Positions 62,920-64,000 of a stretch of 64,000 nucleotides of DNA are shown piece by piece. The notes below the pieces were generated by a model, which was not told the DNA's origin, searched no databases, and saw only the letters and a program-made list of their open reading frames with translations. This DNA comes from a bacterium 336/3. GTDB lineage: Bacteria > Bacteroidota > Bacteroidia > Cytophagales > Thermonemataceae. Each line of letters starts with the position of its first letter. Positions within the stretch are counted from its first letter, which is position 1. The translations under genes and the position numbers were made by a program. Location: positions 316,107 through 380,106 of the forward strand of contig LJIE01000001.1 in the NCBI GenBank assembly GCA_001281695.1, given 5' to 3'.

Positions 62920-64000
62920 TTATCCTTTTTGAGCCATTAAATTTGTATAATGCTTGTAAAAAAGAGGAATAGTCTCAATACCTTTCAAAAAATTGAATAT
63001 TCCAAAATGCTCGTTTGGAGAATGGATTGCATCAGAATCTAAGCCAAAACCCATCAAAACAGATTTTATTCCTAATTCCTTCTCAAAAAGAGCTACAATA
63101 GGAATACTGCCACCACCACGAGTAGGAACTGGTTTTTTACCAAAACTCTCTTCTAAAGCCATGCTTGCAGCCTTAAACTCCAAAGAATCTGTAGGCGTTA
63201 CATAAGGGAAACCTCCATGATGAAAACGAACTTCTACTTTTACAGATTTAGGGGCAATAGCCTTAAAATGTTTTTCAAATAATGCATTAATTTCATCTGG
63301 GTGCTGATTAGGCACTAAACGCATACTGATTTTGGCATAAGCCTTAGAGGGCAATACAGTTTTAGCTCCAGGTTGGGTATAACCACCCCAAATACCATTT
63401 ACGTCTAATGTAGGACGTACAGATGTTCTTTCGATAGTAGAAAAACCATCTTCACCAAAAACATCATCAATATTCAAGTCTTTTTTATATTCTTCTAAAC
63501 TAAAAGGTGTTTTTGCCATTTCAGCTCTCTCCTCTGCACTTAGTACAACCACTTTATCATAAAACTCTGGGATTGTTATTCTTCCTTTTTCGTCTTTCAG
63601 AGAGGCTATCATTTGACAAAGTGTATTGATAGGATTAGCAACAGCCCCACCATACACCCCAGAGTGTAAGTCTCTGTTAGGTCCTGTTACTTCTACTTCT
63701 AAATAACACAAACCACGAAGTCCGGTTTCTACTGAAGGAATATCGTTGGCAATAATGCCTGTATCAGAAATAAGAATTACATCAGCTTTTAGACGCTCTT
63801 TATTGGCTTTTACAAAAGGCTCAAGATTATCAGAACCACATTCTTCTTCACCTTCAATCATGAATTTTAGGTTGCAAGGAATATTGTTCATTTTATTCAT
63901 CATTTCTAAGGCCTTTACATGCATATAGACTTGTCCTTTGTCATCACAAGACCCACGAGCAAAAATAGCTCCTTGAGGGTGTAATTCGGTTTTTTTGATG
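62920..64000 (-). CDS. M20-family dipeptidase, C-terminal part (cut by window edge)
   Basis: The frame runs from the stop at 62920 to the window end, about 360 codons; the ATG at 63924 is internal, because GAIFARGSCDDKGQVYMHVK is coded upstream of it and holds the catalytic SCDDKG Asp of the M20 family. Further on are the metal-site EGEEECGS, the dimerisation lid and a C-terminal metal-ligand His in HSPNEHFG. It should be a zinc dipeptidase of the cytosolic non-specific or PepV/carnosinase kind. It is transcribed leftward, convergent with YceI. Confidence 0.9.
   Translation of the reverse strand, partial: IKKTELHPQGAIFARGSCDDKGQVYMHVKALEMMNKMNNIPCNLKFMIEGEEECGSDNLEPFVKANKERLKADVILISDTGIIANDIPSVETGLRGLCYLEVEVTGPNRDLHSGVYGGAVANPINTLCQMIASLKDEKGRITIPEFYDKVVVLSAEERAEMAKTPFSLEEYKKDLNIDDVFGEDGFSTIERTSVRPTLDVNGIWGGYTQPGAKTVLPSKAYAKISMRLVPNQHPDEINALFEKHFKAIAPKSVKVEVRFHHGGFPYVTPTDSLEFKAASMALEESFGKKPVPTRGGGSIPIVALFEKELGIKSVLMGFGLDSDAIHSPNEHFGIFNFLKGIETIPLFYKHYTNLMAQKG

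Overview
This is an AT-rich chromosomal segment of a bacterium in the phylum Bacteroidota, most likely a Cytophagales-type lineage. Four things point there: TonB receptor plus surface lipoprotein, PorE-like and PorT-like envelope proteins and DUF4296 lipoproteins; start codons without clear Shine-Dalgarno sequences; promoters that fit the Bacteroidota pattern TTG-N(18-20)-TAnnTTTG (best cases ahead of gyrB, gcvH, a LytTR regulator and a phasin-like gene); and many aerobic gliding-bacterium-type housekeeping genes. I saw no rRNA, tRNA, CRISPR, insertion sequence or prophage.

Layout. 1-8.4 kb: envelope proteins, an RDD membrane protein, a dipeptidyl peptidase IV, and a leftward unit usp - cation/H+ antiporter - hemH - secreted protein. 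8.6-16.9 kb: FHA protein, a divergent PRPP synthetase, an XRE regulator, gyrB, a SigR/RsrA-like sigma/anti-sigma pair and lon. 17-23.5 kb: OmpA/PorE-like protein, gcvH, a Cys-rich repeat protein, lutB, a MazG-like pyrophosphohydrolase, a DUF58 protein and a DUF4296 lipoprotein. 23.6-34.3 kb: LytTR regulator, a pair of small paralogous helical proteins, outer-membrane-type proteins, an M16 peptidase and a TIM-barrel isomerase. 34.4-43.4 kb: icmF (fused B12-dependent isobutyryl-CoA mutase), a phasin-like protein, a lipoprotein/TonB receptor operon with a Fur-family-like palindrome at its promoter, a four-helix membrane protein and an SGNH hydrolase.

43.5-58 kb is the most unusual part: a signalling island with a TPR histidine kinase and its receiver, a receiver-SpoIIE phosphatase, two tandem STAS/SEC14-like proteins that share long identical DNA blocks, a 76-aa protein, a small barrel-like protein, a 1697-aa PilJ/PAS/GAF histidine kinase, a protein with two copies of the same domain as the 76-aa protein, a V4R-like sensor protein, a small unknown protein and a PAS histidine kinase. 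The three domain copies share the exact spacing W-x3-N-x2-P-x2-W and I do not recognise the domain; they flank the giant kinase. This is the best candidate here for an undescribed signalling system.

58-64 kb: comF with two coiled-coil genes, an AhpD-like protein, a secreted CarboxypepD_reg protein, a GNAT-like protein, YceI and the C-terminal part of an M20 peptidase cut by the window edge. Functions are inferred from sequence patterns alone; no database search was run.
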